Shown here: in pieces, positions 17,067 through 24,731 of the stretch
Layout: every line of letters starts with the position of its first letter
Numbering within the stretch: position 1 is the stretch's first letter
Source: Microbacterium sp. Leaf320
GTDB lineage: Bacteria > Actinomycetota > Actinomycetes > Actinomycetales > Microbacteriaceae
Length of the DNA: 64,000 nucleotides
Reading direction: 5' to 3'
Assembly (NCBI RefSeq): GCF_001423485.1
Contig: NZ_LMOD01000005.1
Coordinates: 248,001 to 312,000 of the forward strand
Translations under genes and position numbers: made by a program
The notes under the pieces: model-generated
Told to the model about the DNA's origin: nothing
What the model saw: the letters and a program-made list of their open reading frames with translations, nothing else
The model's database searches: none

Positions 17067-17257
17067 GAGGGGACACCATCTCTCACGGTCACGGGGAAGT
17101 CCCTTGCTGCAAGGTAGTCACGGAGGAAGCCGACATGGTCAGCGCAGGCGAGCCAGATCTTCTCGCGGTCAGCGGCGTGGATGCGCGGATTGCGCCACAC
17201 CACCTGCATGGTCGCGGTGTTCCGGCATCCGGCCCGCGAGCACTCCAGTTCACTCAC
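17063..17257 (-). CDS. Small conserved protein with N-terminal CxxxxC and histidines
   Basis: A 64-residue protein beginning SELECSRAGCRNTATMQVVWRNPRIH and ending in a CADHVGFLRDYL segment. The two N-terminal cysteines with C and H later suggest a small zinc-binding fold. It starts with GTG overlapping the DUF3099 stop (GTGA), and its own TGA overlaps the SURF1 ATG, so it is locked into a three-gene operon. I recognise it as a recurrent neighbour of SURF1 in Microbacteriaceae-like genomes, but its function is not known. Confidence 0.78.
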   Translation of the reverse strand: MSELECSRAGCRNTATMQVVWRNPRIHAADREKIWLACADHVGFLRDYLAARDFPVTVRDGVPS

Positions 17258-17610
17258 TCGCGATCCTGGCGGCTTTCGTGGATGGTGAACACGCCGGGGG
17301 CGGCCTCCGGTACGACCGGGAGCGTCTCGGCCGGCGCGGGAGCTTCGAGCTCCTGCACGGGCGACTCTGCGATGGTCTCGGTGCTGTCGCTGCCGGCGTT
17401 CGCGAAGACGACCGCGATATAGGGCAGCACGGCAGCAGCGAGAGCGAAGACCCAGGTGTACCAGCCATAGGGCTGGATGAACATCATCAACGCGAAGCAC
17501 ACGATTCTGATCGCCATCGTGAGGACGTATCGGCGCACGCGGTGGTCTGCCTCGTCCTGCGGCGACTGCGGCAGGGAGGTGACAGCAGGGACCGGGTGCT
17601 TGCTCTTCAC
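17254..17610 (-). CDS. DUF3099 family membrane protein
   Basis: A 118-residue protein of the DUF3099 type with two membrane helices (about residues 30-46 and 50-70) followed by an acidic, proline-rich tail. The region RRYVLTMAIRIVCFALMMF with YGWYTWVFALAAAVLPYIAVVFAN is family-typical. It begins at GTG 17610; GGAG lies five bases upstream, and a TAGGCT hexamer lies just before that. It is first in the operon with the small protein and SURF1. Function unknown. Confidence 0.82.
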   Translation of the reverse strand: MKSKHPVPAVTSLPQSPQDEADHRVRRYVLTMAIRIVCFALMMFIQPYGWYTWVFALAAAVLPYIAVVFANAGSDSTETIAESPVQELEAPAPAETLPVVPEAAPGVFTIHESRQDRE

Positions 17611-17626
17611 GATGACTCCAGCCTAC

Positions 17627-17660
17627 GCCGGTGTGGGCGCGACGGCGCGCCCACACCGGC
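17627..17660. terminator. Strong hairpin between DUF4190 and DUF3099 genes
   Basis: GCCGGTGTGGGCGC (17627-17640) pairs perfectly with 17647-17660 over 14 bp with a six-base loop. It lies downstream of the DUF4190 gene on the minus strand and upstream of DUF3099. There is no clear T tract. Confidence 0.75.
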
Positions 17661-17675
17661 TCAGAGAGGCGCGCG

Positions 17676-18308
17676 TCAGGAGGAGAAGATGAACGGCAGT
17701 GTGAAGGCGCCGAAGAACACGAAACTGATGATGGTCATGACGATGGTGATCACCAGGAAGCCGACCATGATGTAGCCCATGATCAGGCCGGCGAAGGCCA
17801 TGCCGCGACCACCGATCGCCGGGTTCGCCTTCGTCTGGCGCAGCGCCATGTGGCCGGTGATGACGGCGACGATCGAAGCGAGCAGCGGGATGAGCGCCCA
17901 GAACAGGACGATGCCCGCGATCCCGCAGATGAGCGAGGTGACGGCGAGTCCGCTCGTCGGGCGCGCAGGCGGATAGATCGGAGCGGCGTAGGTCGGGTAT
18001 CCCGCACCGGGCTGACCCGGAGCGGGGGCGCCGTACTGCTGCGGGGCTGCGCCGTAGGGCTGGACGGCGGCTCCGTAGGGCTGCTGTGCCGGCGCCGCGC
18101 CGTAGGGCTGCTGTCCGGGTGCGAACGACGGCGCTGCACCAGGGTAGGACTGCGTCGGCGCGGCGGCGGGGTACGACGGTGCGGGGGCGACGGGGTACGC
18201 CGGACTCTGCGGAGCCGACGGGGCCGACTGGTAGGGCGCTGCCGGCGGCGCCGGGGGCGGCGTCCGCTGCTGTCCGCCCGGAGGGGTGGGGATGCTGTTG
18301 TCGCTCAC
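17676..18308 (-). CDS. DUF4190 membrane protein with proline/glutamine/tyrosine-rich N-terminus
   Basis: A 210-residue protein. Residues 5-115 are low-complexity (P, A, Q, Y, G) with repeated QQPYGAA/QPYGAA units; the C-terminal part holds a DUF4190-type pair of membrane helices: SLICGIAGIVLFWALIPLLASIVAVITGHMAL, then GMAFAGLIMGYIMVGFLVITIV. I chose GTG 18308 because AAAGG lies upstream on this strand and the longer frame has no homology-like sequence. Such proteins are common in actinobacteria; the disordered part probably faces the cytoplasm. Function unknown. Confidence 0.82.
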   Translation of the reverse strand: MSDNSIPTPPGGQQRTPPPAPPAAPYQSAPSAPQSPAYPVAPAPSYPAAAPTQSYPGAAPSFAPGQQPYGAAPAQQPYGAAVQPYGAAPQQYGAPAPGQPGAGYPTYAAPIYPPARPTSGLAVTSLICGIAGIVLFWALIPLLASIVAVITGHMALRQTKANPAIGGRGMAFAGLIMGYIMVGFLVITIVMTIISFVFFGAFTLPFIFSS

Positions 18309-18391
18309 GGTGAGGCCTTTCGTCGAGATCAGCGTCCCAGCCGGGGCAGGGGCTGTCAAACGCGCACCCGATCGAGTCACGGCATCATCGG

Positions 18392-18397
18392 TAGGAT
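18392..18397 (+). promoter_or_regulatory. Possible -10 element for fabG
   Basis: TAGGAT precedes fabG by 48 bases. AGGAG at 18434-18438 is the fabG ribosome-binding site. No good -35 is seen. Confidence 0.45.
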
Positions 18398-18444
18398 CGA
18401 TGACGACCCGGCCCCGACCCCACCGGCCAGATCAGGAGTGGAAA

Positions 18445-19152
18445 ATGAGTTCTCGCGTCGTCCTCGTCACCGGCGGCAATCGCGGCATCGGCCGTGCGAT
18501 CGCCGAACGATTCGTCCGCGACGGATACCGCGTCGCCGTCACGGCGCGCAGCGGTGAAGGTCCCGAAGGCACACTGACGGTCCGCGCCGATGTCACCGAC
18601 GCCGCTGCACTCGATGCCGCGTTCACCGAGGTGGAGCAGCAGCTCGGACCGGTCGAGATCGTCGTCGCGAACGCGGGTATCACCAAGGACACTCTTCTGC
18701 TGCGGATGAGCGAGGACGACTTCGACAGCGTCGTCGCGACCAACCTCGGCGGCACGTTCCGCGTCGTCAAGCGCGCCTCGAAGGGGATGCTCCGTGCGCG
18801 CTTCGGCCGCGTGATCCTGATCTCCAGCGTCGTCGGCCTGTATGGCTCGGCGGGCCAGGTGAACTATTCGGCGTCGAAGAGCGCGCTCGTGGGCTTCGCC
18901 CGATCGCTGACGCGCGAGCTGGGCGGCCGCGGCATCACCGCCAACGTCGTCGCGCCCGGCTTCATCGAGACCGACATGACGGCGGAACTCCCCGAAGAGA
19001 CGCAGAAGCAGTACAAGGCGAACATCCCGGCAGGGCGCTTCGCGACTCCCGACGAGGTCGCGGGCGTCGTCACCTGGCTCGCCGGCGACGACGCGGGCTA
19101 CATCTCCGGCGCCGTCATCCCTGTGGACGGCGGACTCGGGATGGGGCACTGA
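18445..19152 (+). CDS. fabG: 3-oxoacyl-ACP reductase FabG
   Basis: A 235-residue short-chain dehydrogenase/reductase. The NADP-binding glycine motif is TGGNRGIG (residues 9-16), the NAG motif is at 76-78, and the catalytic residues are S128, Y141 and K145 (YSASK). The NVVAPGFIETDMT and VIPVDGGLGMGH segments are typical of FabG, the beta-ketoacyl-ACP reductase of fatty-acid synthesis. It stands apart from the fab cluster at 31991-36867. ATG 18445 has AGGAG six bases upstream. Five 17-bp repeats begin over its stop codon. Confidence 0.9.
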   Translation: MSSRVVLVTGGNRGIGRAIAERFVRDGYRVAVTARSGEGPEGTLTVRADVTDAAALDAAFTEVEQQLGPVEIVVANAGITKDTLLLRMSEDDFDSVVATNLGGTFRVVKRASKGMLRARFGRVILISSVVGLYGSAGQVNYSASKSALVGFARSLTRELGGRGITANVVAPGFIETDMTAELPEETQKQYKANIPAGRFATPDEVAGVVTWLAGDDAGYISGAVIPVDGGLGMGH

Positions 19153-19230
19153 GTCGAGCGCAGGGCTGAGCCGAGCACCGCACTGAGTCGAGCACAGCAC
19201 TGAGTCGAGTGCAGCACTGAGTCGAGTGCG
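19146..19230 (+). repeat. Five tandem 17-bp units over the fabG stop
   Basis: The units are 19146-19162, 19163-19179, 19180-19196, 19197-19213 and 19214-19230, with consensus GCACTGAGTCGAGTGCA. The second copy is the most diverged. The first unit includes the fabG TGA. Within a unit GCACT and AGTGC are inverted, so each could form a small hairpin. Confidence 0.85.
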
Positions 19231-19240
19231 GGGCGCTGCG

Positions 19241-19939
19241 TCAGCGGCGGGTCACCGCCGCATCGATGAGGTCCGCCAGCCTGCTCGGCACCGAGAACTG
19301 CGGCCAGTGACCTGAGCCGATGCGCACGACCTCGGCGTCGGCGATCGCCCGGAACTCGTCGGCGTACGGGCCCCACTGCTCGAGCTCGGAGTCGAGCGTC
19401 TCTCGGTCCATACTGCCCATGAGCAGGGTCACAGGGACTGCGTGCCGAGCCCCGGGGCCGAGCGTGATCTCGTCAGTGGGCACTCTGGCCGGCACGCTTC
19501 GTGCGAGAGGCGCGGTGCGCGCGCGGGTCTCGTCATCGAGATCGTCGACGTCTTCGGCAGGGAAGAAGTCCCAGCCGGGGAAGGGCACCACGCCGTCGAC
19601 CACCTCGAACTCGCTGATGCCGAAGCCGGAGGGCGGCGGCACGGTGTCGACGAACACAGCCCTGGTCACGACGTCTGGGCGCGCATCTGCGACGCCCCAG
19701 GCGACGTTGCCGCCGCCGCTGTGCCCGACGACCACGACGGGCCCGCCGACTGCATCGACCGCGGCCACAGCGGCGTCGACCCAGTCGGAGATTCCGATCG
19801 CGGATGACTCGGTGGCGGGGGATCCGACGCCGGGCATCGTCAGCGGATGCACGGTGTGACCTGCGCGCTCGAGATCTGCGGTGACGTCGTTCCAGCTGGA
19901 GGCATCGAGCCAGAGGCCCGGGATGAGGATGATGTCCAT
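19241..19939 (-). CDS. Alpha/beta hydrolase
   Basis: A 232-residue alpha/beta-hydrolase-fold protein. The nucleophile elbow is GHSGGG, an oxyanion-type HG-like loop is replaced by PGLWLDASSW, and a C-terminal GSGHWPQFSVP carries the catalytic histidine. Substrate unknown. On the minus strand TATCGT (19951-19946) lies six bases before the ATG, a leaderless geometry. Its 3' end faces the fabG repeat cluster. Confidence 0.86.
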   Translation of the reverse strand: MDIILIPGLWLDASSWNDVTADLERAGHTVHPLTMPGVGSPATESSAIGISDWVDAAVAAVDAVGGPVVVVGHSGGGNVAWGVADARPDVVTRAVFVDTVPPPSGFGISEFEVVDGVVPFPGWDFFPAEDVDDLDDETRARTAPLARSVPARVPTDEITLGPGARHAVPVTLLMGSMDRETLDSELEQWGPYADEFRAIADAEVVRIGSGHWPQFSVPSRLADLIDAAVTRR

Positions 19940-19971
19940 GGCCCGACGATAGACCGGGCCACCGACATACG

Positions 19972-20607
19972 CTACGGGAGCAGCGCGATGACCTCGGACA
20001 GGTCCTGGGGGCCGACGACCAGGCTCGCGGCGGCGCGTACGGCCGGCTTAGCGTTGAACGCGAGTCCGAGCCCGGCGACCGACATCATCTGCAGATCGTT
20101 GGCGCCGTCGCCGATCGCGATCGTCGCGTGGCGCGGTACTCCGAGCTCGTCCGCCCAGGCCAGCAGCGACGCGGCCTTGGCCGCCGCGTCGACGATGTCG
20201 CCGTCGACTCGTCCGGTGAGGGTGTCGTCCGCGACTTCGAGGCGGTTCGCGCGCCAGCGGTCGACGCCGAGCCCGGGCGCGACGTCGTCGAGGATCTCGT
20301 GGAAGCCGCCCGAGACGACGCCGACGACACCGCCGCGTGCGTGGACGGCGGCCGTGAGTTCACGCACCCCGGGGGTCGGCTCGATGCGGGCGAGCACCCG
20401 GGCGAAACCCGACACGGGAACGCCCTCGAGAGCGGCCACGCGTGAGCGCAGGCTCGTCGCGAAGTCGATCTCGCCGCGCATGGCGGCCTCGGTCGCGGCC
20501 TGCACCTCGGCACGACGTCCGGCCTCGTCGGCGATCAGTTCGATCACCTCGTTGCGGATGAGGGTGGAATCAGCATCGAGTACGACGAGGAAGCGCGCAG
20601 AGGTCAC
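19972..20607 (-). CDS. serB: Phosphoserine phosphatase SerB
   Basis: A 211-residue HAD-family phosphatase that makes serine from phosphoserine. Motif I is DADSTLI (D11 nucleophile, D13), motif II is VVSGGF, and motif IV is GDGANDLQMM. The cap carries RNEVIELIADEAGR with the substrate-binding glutamate region. It lacks the N-terminal ACT domain seen in some SerB proteins. The GTG at 20607 is preceded by TAGGCT (20620-20615), seven bases upstream, suggesting a leaderless mRNA. Confidence 0.92.
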   Translation of the reverse strand: MTSARFLVVLDADSTLIRNEVIELIADEAGRRAEVQAATEAAMRGEIDFATSLRSRVAALEGVPVSGFARVLARIEPTPGVRELTAAVHARGGVVGVVSGGFHEILDDVAPGLGVDRWRANRLEVADDTLTGRVDGDIVDAAAKAASLLAWADELGVPRHATIAIGDGANDLQMMSVAGLGLAFNAKPAVRAAASLVVGPQDLSEVIALLP

Positions 20608-20668
20608 GCCTCAGAGCCTATCGACAGCCGTGATGGTCGGCGCGCGACCCCGACTCAGGACGACGCGG

Positions 20669-21910
20669 TCACCGTTCGATGAACAGGCCCTTGCCGACCA
20701 CGGTGATGCCGGACTCCGTCACGGTGAACCCTCGGGCGAGATCTCGCTCTCGATCGACGCCCACCGTCGCACCGTCGGCGAGGACCACGTTCTTGTCGAG
20801 AATCGCGCGATGAACGCGGGACCCCGCACCGACTCTCACCCCGTCGAAGACCACGGAGTCGGTGATCGTCGAGCCACCGCCCGCGAGCGTCCACGGACCG
20901 ACGACGCTGCGCTCCAGGTGGGTGCCCGAGAGCACGGATCCGAGCGACACGATCGAATCGATCGCGTTTCCGATGCGGCCCACCGAATCGCGCACGAACT
21001 TGGCGGGCGGCGAGTTCACCGCCTGCGAGTGGATCGGCCACTCCATGTTGTAGAGGTTGAAGATCGGGAGCGTCGAGATCAGATCCATGTGGGCGTCGAA
21101 GAAGGAGTCGATCGTGCCCACGTCGCGCCAGTACGAGCGGTCTCGCGGAGAGGACCCCGGGACGTCGTTCTGCTTCATGTCGTAGTACCCGGCCTCGCCG
21201 CGGTCGACGAAGTACGGCACGATGTCGCCACCCATGTCGTGCCCGGAGGTCGGTGATTCGCCGTCGGCCTCGACCGCGGAGATCAGAGCATCGGCGTCGA
21301 AGATGTAGTTGCCCATCGATGCGAGCACCTCGTGAGGCGAGTCTTCGAGGCCGGCGATGTCGGTCGGCTTCTCGAGGAACTGCTTGATGCGTCCGGTCTC
21401 GGTGTCGGCGTCGATCACGCCGAACTGCGAGGCCATCGCGAGGGGCTGGCGGATGCCGGCGACGGTGGCCTTCGCGCCGGATTCGATATGCGCCTCGAGC
21501 ATCTGACGGAAGTCCATGCGGTAGACGTGATCGGCACCGATCACCACCACGATGTCCGGTTTCTCGTCGTTGATCAGGTTGAGGCTCTGAAGGATCGCGT
21601 CGGCGGAGCCGGAGAACCAGCGCTTGCCCAGTCGCTGCTGCGCGGGCACGGACGTCACGTACGAGTCGAGCAGGGCGGACATGCGCCAGGTCTGCGAGAT
21701 GTGGCGGTCGAGGCTGTGGGACTTGTATTGCGTGAGGACGACGATCTGGCGAAGGCCGGAGTTTATGAGGTTCGAGATCGCGAAATCGATCAATCGGTAC
21801 TGTCCGCCGAAGGGCACTGCAGGTTTCGCGCGATCAGCCGTGAGAGGCATGAGACGCTTTCCCTCGCCGCCGGCGAGGATGATGCCGAAGATCTTCTTAG
21901 GTGCGGACAT
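20669..21910 (-). CDS. glgC: Glucose-1-phosphate adenylyltransferase GlgC
   Basis: A 413-residue ADP-glucose pyrophosphorylase. The N-terminal nucleotidyltransferase domain carries [28 protein letters not shown] and [14 protein letters not shown], with [10 protein letters not shown] and FLEKP; the C-terminal part is a left-handed beta-helix ([27 protein letters not shown]). It supplies ADP-glucose for glycogen or, in actinobacteria with GlgM, maltose-1-phosphate. It is divergent from the glycosyltransferase gene 69 bases away. Confidence 0.96.
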   Translation of the reverse strand: MSAPKKIFGIILAGGEGKRLMPLTADRAKPAVPFGGQYRLIDFAISNLINSGLRQIVVLTQYKSHSLDRHISQTWRMSALLDSYVTSVPAQQRLGKRWFSGSADAILQSLNLINDEKPDIVVVIGADHVYRMDFRQMLEAHIESGAKATVAGIRQPLAMASQFGVIDADTETGRIKQFLEKPTDIAGLEDSPHEVLASMGNYIFDADALISAVEADGESPTSGHDMGGDIVPYFVDRGEAGYYDMKQNDVPGSSPRDRSYWRDVGTIDSFFDAHMDLISTLPIFNLYNMEWPIHSQAVNSPPAKFVRDSVGRIGNAIDSIVSLGSVLSGTHLERSVVGPWTLAGGGSTITDSVVFDGVRVGAGSRVHRAILDKNVVLADGATVGVDRERDLARGFTVTESGITVVGKGLFIER

Positions 21911-21944
21911 GCACCCACCATAGAGGCGAATCGGCCCGGCGAAC

Positions 21945-21961
21945 TAGCATCTGGACAAGTG
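21945..21961 (+). promoter_or_regulatory. Possible -10 for glgM and nearby GTG
   Basis: TAGCAT (21945-21950) is followed eight bases later by an in-frame GTG (21959) and by the preferred ATG at 21980. If transcription starts near 21957 the GTG would be a leaderless start that adds seven residues. Confidence 0.45.
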
Positions 21962-21979
21962 AGTCACTACCGTCTAGAC

Positions 21980-23164
21980 ATGCGCGTCGAGATGATCACG
22001 AAGGAATACCCGCCGGAGATCTACGGAGGTGCGGGCGTCCACGTCGCCGAGCTCGTCACGGCCCTGCGGCAGAATATCGATGTACAGGTTCGAGCCTTCG
22101 GTTCTCCCCGCGATGAGGCGGGTACTTTCGCCTATCGGACCCCCTCCGAACTGGCCTCCGCGAACGCCGCGCTGCAGACCCTCGGCACCGATCTCGAGAT
22201 CGTCGCGGCGATCTCCGACGCCGACGTCGTGCACAGCCACACCTGGTACGCGAACTTCGCCGGGCACATCGCCTCCCAGCTGCACGGGATCCCTCACGTG
22301 CTCACCGCGCACAGCCTCGAGCCGCTGCGTCCGTGGAAAGCCGAGCAGCTCGGCGGCGGATACGCGGTGTCGAGCGGCATCGAGAAGCTCGCCTACGAGA
22401 ACGCGGCAGCGGTCATCGCGGTCAGCGCGGGGATGCGTGCCGACATCCTTCGCAGCTACCCGTCGGTCGACCCGGCCAAGGTGCGAGTGATCCACAACGG
22501 GATCGACGTCGAACGGTGGCGGCCTGTGCAGAACCCCGCCTTCCTGGAATCCGTCGGGATCGACCCGGCCCGGCCGTCGGTCGTCTTCGTCGGGCGCATC
22601 ACCCGTCAGAAGGGGCTCCCTTATCTGCTGCAGGCGGCTCGTCTGCTCCCGTCCGAGGTGCAGCTCGTCCTCTGCGCCGGCGCCCCGGACACCCCCGAGA
22701 TCATGGCGGAGGTGCAGGAGGGCGTGAAGCTCCTCCAGCAGACCCGCGACGGTGTCGTCTGGATCGAGCGGATGCTGCCGCGTGATGAGCTCTCGGCGAT
22801 CCTCACCGCCGCGACGACCTTCGTCTGCCCGTCTGTCTACGAGCCGCTCGGCATCGTGAACCTCGAGGCGATGGCGTGTGGCGCCGCGGTCGTCGGCACG
22901 GCGACCGGCGGCATTCCCGAGGTCGTCGCCGATGGCGTCACCGGACGGCTCGTGCCGATAGAGCAGCTGCAGGACGGCACGGGCACACCCGTCGACCCTG
23001 AGCGCTACATCGCCGATCTGGCCGGAGTGCTGACGGAGGTGACCTCCGACCCGGAGCGCGCGCGGGCATACGGCGAAGCCGGGCGGGAGCGTGCACGGGA
23101 CGAGTTCAGCTGGGGTGCGATCGCCGACACCACACGCGCGCTGTACGCGGAGCTGACCTCCTGA
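21980..23164 (+). CDS. GT4 glycosyltransferase GlgA/GlgM (ADP-glucose dependent)
   Basis: A 394-residue GT4-fold glycosyltransferase of the actinobacterial GlgA/GlgM group. The N-terminus RVEMITKEYPPEIYGGAGVHV matches that family; later motifs are HNGIDVERWRP, VGRITRQKG and the C-terminal sugar-nucleotide signature EPLGIVNLEAMACGAAVVG. In mycobacteria the ortholog makes maltose-1-phosphate from ADP-glucose. ATG 21980 gives the family N-terminus; GTG 21959 is an alternative. It is divergent from glgC, an arrangement also found in mycobacteria. Whether it acts as glycogen synthase or GlgM here is not settled by sequence. Confidence 0.9.
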   Translation: MRVEMITKEYPPEIYGGAGVHVAELVTALRQNIDVQVRAFGSPRDEAGTFAYRTPSELASANAALQTLGTDLEIVAAISDADVVHSHTWYANFAGHIASQLHGIPHVLTAHSLEPLRPWKAEQLGGGYAVSSGIEKLAYENAAAVIAVSAGMRADILRSYPSVDPAKVRVIHNGIDVERWRPVQNPAFLESVGIDPARPSVVFVGRITRQKGLPYLLQAARLLPSEVQLVLCAGAPDTPEIMAEVQEGVKLLQQTRDGVVWIERMLPRDELSAILTAATTFVCPSVYEPLGIVNLEAMACGAAVVGTATGGIPEVVADGVTGRLVPIEQLQDGTGTPVDPERYIADLAGVLTEVTSDPERARAYGEAGRERARDEFSWGAIADTTRALYAELTS

Positions 23165-23181
23165 GCCGATAGGCTGGAGGC

Positions 23182-23967
23182 ATGTCGAGCGCTCTGGAAT
23201 TCACCGACGTCGTCGTGCGCCGTGAGGGCCGCAACATCATCGATCACGTGACCTGGCAGGTCGACGACGATCAGCGATGGGTGATCCTCGGACCGAACGG
23301 CGCCGGCAAGACCACGCTGCTCCAGCTGGCCGACACGCTCATGCACCCGACCTCCGGAACCGTGACGGTGCTGGGGGAGACCCTCGGCCGCACCGACGTG
23401 TTCGAAGTGCGTCCGCGCATCGGATTCGCGTCCTCGGCGATGGCGAAGCGCGTGCCCCGCGACGAGACCGTGCTGAACACCGTCCTCACCGCCGCGTACT
23501 CGGTGCTCGGCCGCTGGAACGAGAACTACGAGGACATCGACGAGCGCCGCGCACTGCGCGTGCTGGGCGACTGGCGTCTCGAGCACCTGGCCGACCGCAC
23601 GTTCGGCACACTGAGCGACGGCGAGCAGAAGCGCGTGCAGATCGCCAGAGCCGTCATGACCGACCCCGAGCTGCTTCTCCTCGATGAGCCGACGGCGTCG
23701 CTCGACCTCGGGTCGCGTGAAGAGCTGCTGGCCCTTCTCAGCGGCTACGCGTCGTCGCCGACGACTCCCGCGATGCTGATGGTCACGCACCACGTCGAGG
23801 AGATCCCCGTGGGCTTCACGCATGTGCTGCTGATGCGTGACGGCCGCATCGTCGCGGCCGGCCCCGTAGCCTCGACGCTCACGGCCGAGACGCTGACCGA
23901 GACGTTCGGCATGCCCATCGTGCTGACCAGCGAAGACGGGCGCTACGCCGCGCGCGCGGCATCCTGA
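23182..23967 (+). CDS. ABC transporter ATP-binding protein (ModF/YlmA-like)
   Basis: A 261-residue single ABC domain. Walker A is GPNGAGKTT, the signature is [15 protein letters not shown] (LSDGE instead of the usual LSGGQ), and Walker B is [19 protein letters not shown]. The protein resembles stand-alone ABC ATPases without a membrane partner in the operon. A TAGGCT hexamer (23170-23175) ends six bases before its ATG, and GGAGG is also there, so either a leaderless or a conventional start is possible. Its role is unknown. Confidence 0.85.
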   Translation: MSSALEFTDVVVRREGRNIIDHVTWQVDDDQRWVILGPNGAGKTTLLQLADTLMHPTSGTVTVLGETLGRTDVFEVRPRIGFASSAMAKRVPRDETVLNTVLTAAYSVLGRWNENYEDIDERRALRVLGDWRLEHLADRTFGTLSDGEQKRVQIARAVMTDPELLLLDEPTASLDLGSREELLALLSGYASSPTTPAMLMVTHHVEEIPVGFTHVLLMRDGRIVAAGPVASTLTAETLTETFGMPIVLTSEDGRYAARAAS

Positions 23968-23976
23968 TCGCGATCT

Positions 23977-24058
23977 GATAGAATCGATCCTTGGTGCTCT
24001 CTGCACCGCAGACTTCCCTCGTCCCTGGCACAATCCAGGGCAGCAACTAAGGAATCCC
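23977..24058 (+). promoter_or_regulatory. Promoter and structured leader of rpmE2
   Basis: TAGAAT at 23977-23982 is a good -10. The transcript would then have a leader of about 70 bases with two hairpins: GGTGC (23991-23995) with GCACC (24001-24005), and CCCTGG (24021-24026) with CCAGGG (24033-24038), ending in an AAGGA ribosome-binding site. L31 leaders are known in several bacterial groups, so this may be an autoregulatory L31 leader. The structure is seen; the function is inferred. Confidence 0.55.
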
Positions 24059-24316
24059 ATGAAGACTGACATTCACCCCGAGTACAAGGCTGTCGTGTTC
24101 CGCGACCTGGGCTCGGGAGAGACGTTCCTCACCCGTTCGACCGTGACGGGCGACAAGACCATCGAGCTCGACGGCGTCGAGTACCCCGTCATCGACGTCG
24201 AGATCTCGTCGGCATCGCACCCGTTCTACACGGGCAAGCAGCGCATCATGGACTCGGCCGGCCGCGTCGAGAAGTTCAACCAGCGCTTCAAGGGCTTCGG
24301 CGGATCGACCAAGTAA
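24059..24316 (+). CDS. rpmE2: 50S ribosomal protein L31 type B
   Basis: An 85-residue ribosomal protein L31 of the type B class, beginning [16 protein letters not shown] and ending [13 protein letters not shown]. It has no cysteines, so it is the zinc-free form. The ATG at 24059 follows AAGGA. It is followed by a strong terminator and preceded by a structured leader. Type B L31 genes often respond to zinc supply, but I see no clear Zur box here. Confidence 0.96.
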   Translation: MKTDIHPEYKAVVFRDLGSGETFLTRSTVTGDKTIELDGVEYPVIDVEISSASHPFYTGKQRIMDSAGRVEKFNQRFKGFGGSTK

Positions 24317-24330
24317 CGATCGCCGCACTC

Positions 24331-24364
24331 GAAGGCCCCGTGTTCCTCGGAACACGGGGCCTTC
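24331..24364. terminator. Terminator after rpmE2
   Basis: A perfect 16-bp stem (24331-24346 with 24349-24364) with a two-base TC linker; the innermost pair probably opens to a small loop. It can serve rpmE2 and also the convergent small membrane gene. Confidence 0.88.
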
Positions 24365-24383
24365 GTCGTACCCGTTGCGACCG

Positions 24384-24665
24384 TCAGATGTCGATCACGA
24401 TGCGTTCGCCGTCGATCCGGCTGAGCGGGTCACCGGGAGCGGGCGCGGGAGCCGTGCGCTTCGTCTGGCGGTCGCGCTCCATGCCGGCCTCGTGCGCCGA
24501 CGGCATCCAGATCGCGTCGAACGAACCACCCAGTCCACCGCCTGTGCTCTCGTACTTCGTCTCCAGGGGTGCCTTCGCGTAGATCGCAACGATCACGACG
24601 ACGAACGTGATCACGACGATCAGAAGGATCGCGATCGTGAGGAGCATCCCGAGAACGTCGGCCAT
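24384..24665 (-). CDS. Small single-helix membrane protein
   Basis: A 93-residue protein with one N-terminal membrane helix (about residues 4-28, LGMLLTIAILLIVVITFVVVIVAIYA) and a polar cytoplasmic tail with GGLGGSFDAIWMPSAHEAGMERDRQTKR. I do not recognise a named family, but the tail pattern, an FDAIW...PSAHEA segment, looks conserved. On the minus strand TAGCCT (24677-24672) lies six bases before the ATG, so it probably has a leaderless mRNA. Confidence 0.7.
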   Translation of the reverse strand: MADVLGMLLTIAILLIVVITFVVVIVAIYAKAPLETKYESTGGGLGGSFDAIWMPSAHEAGMERDRQTKRTAPAPAPGDPLSRIDGERIVIDI

Positions 24666-24731
24666 GAGTCCAGGCTATTCGGCGCGCACCGTGCCGGCAT
24701 CCACCCGCAGGAGGATTTCGGCCGGGGAGCC

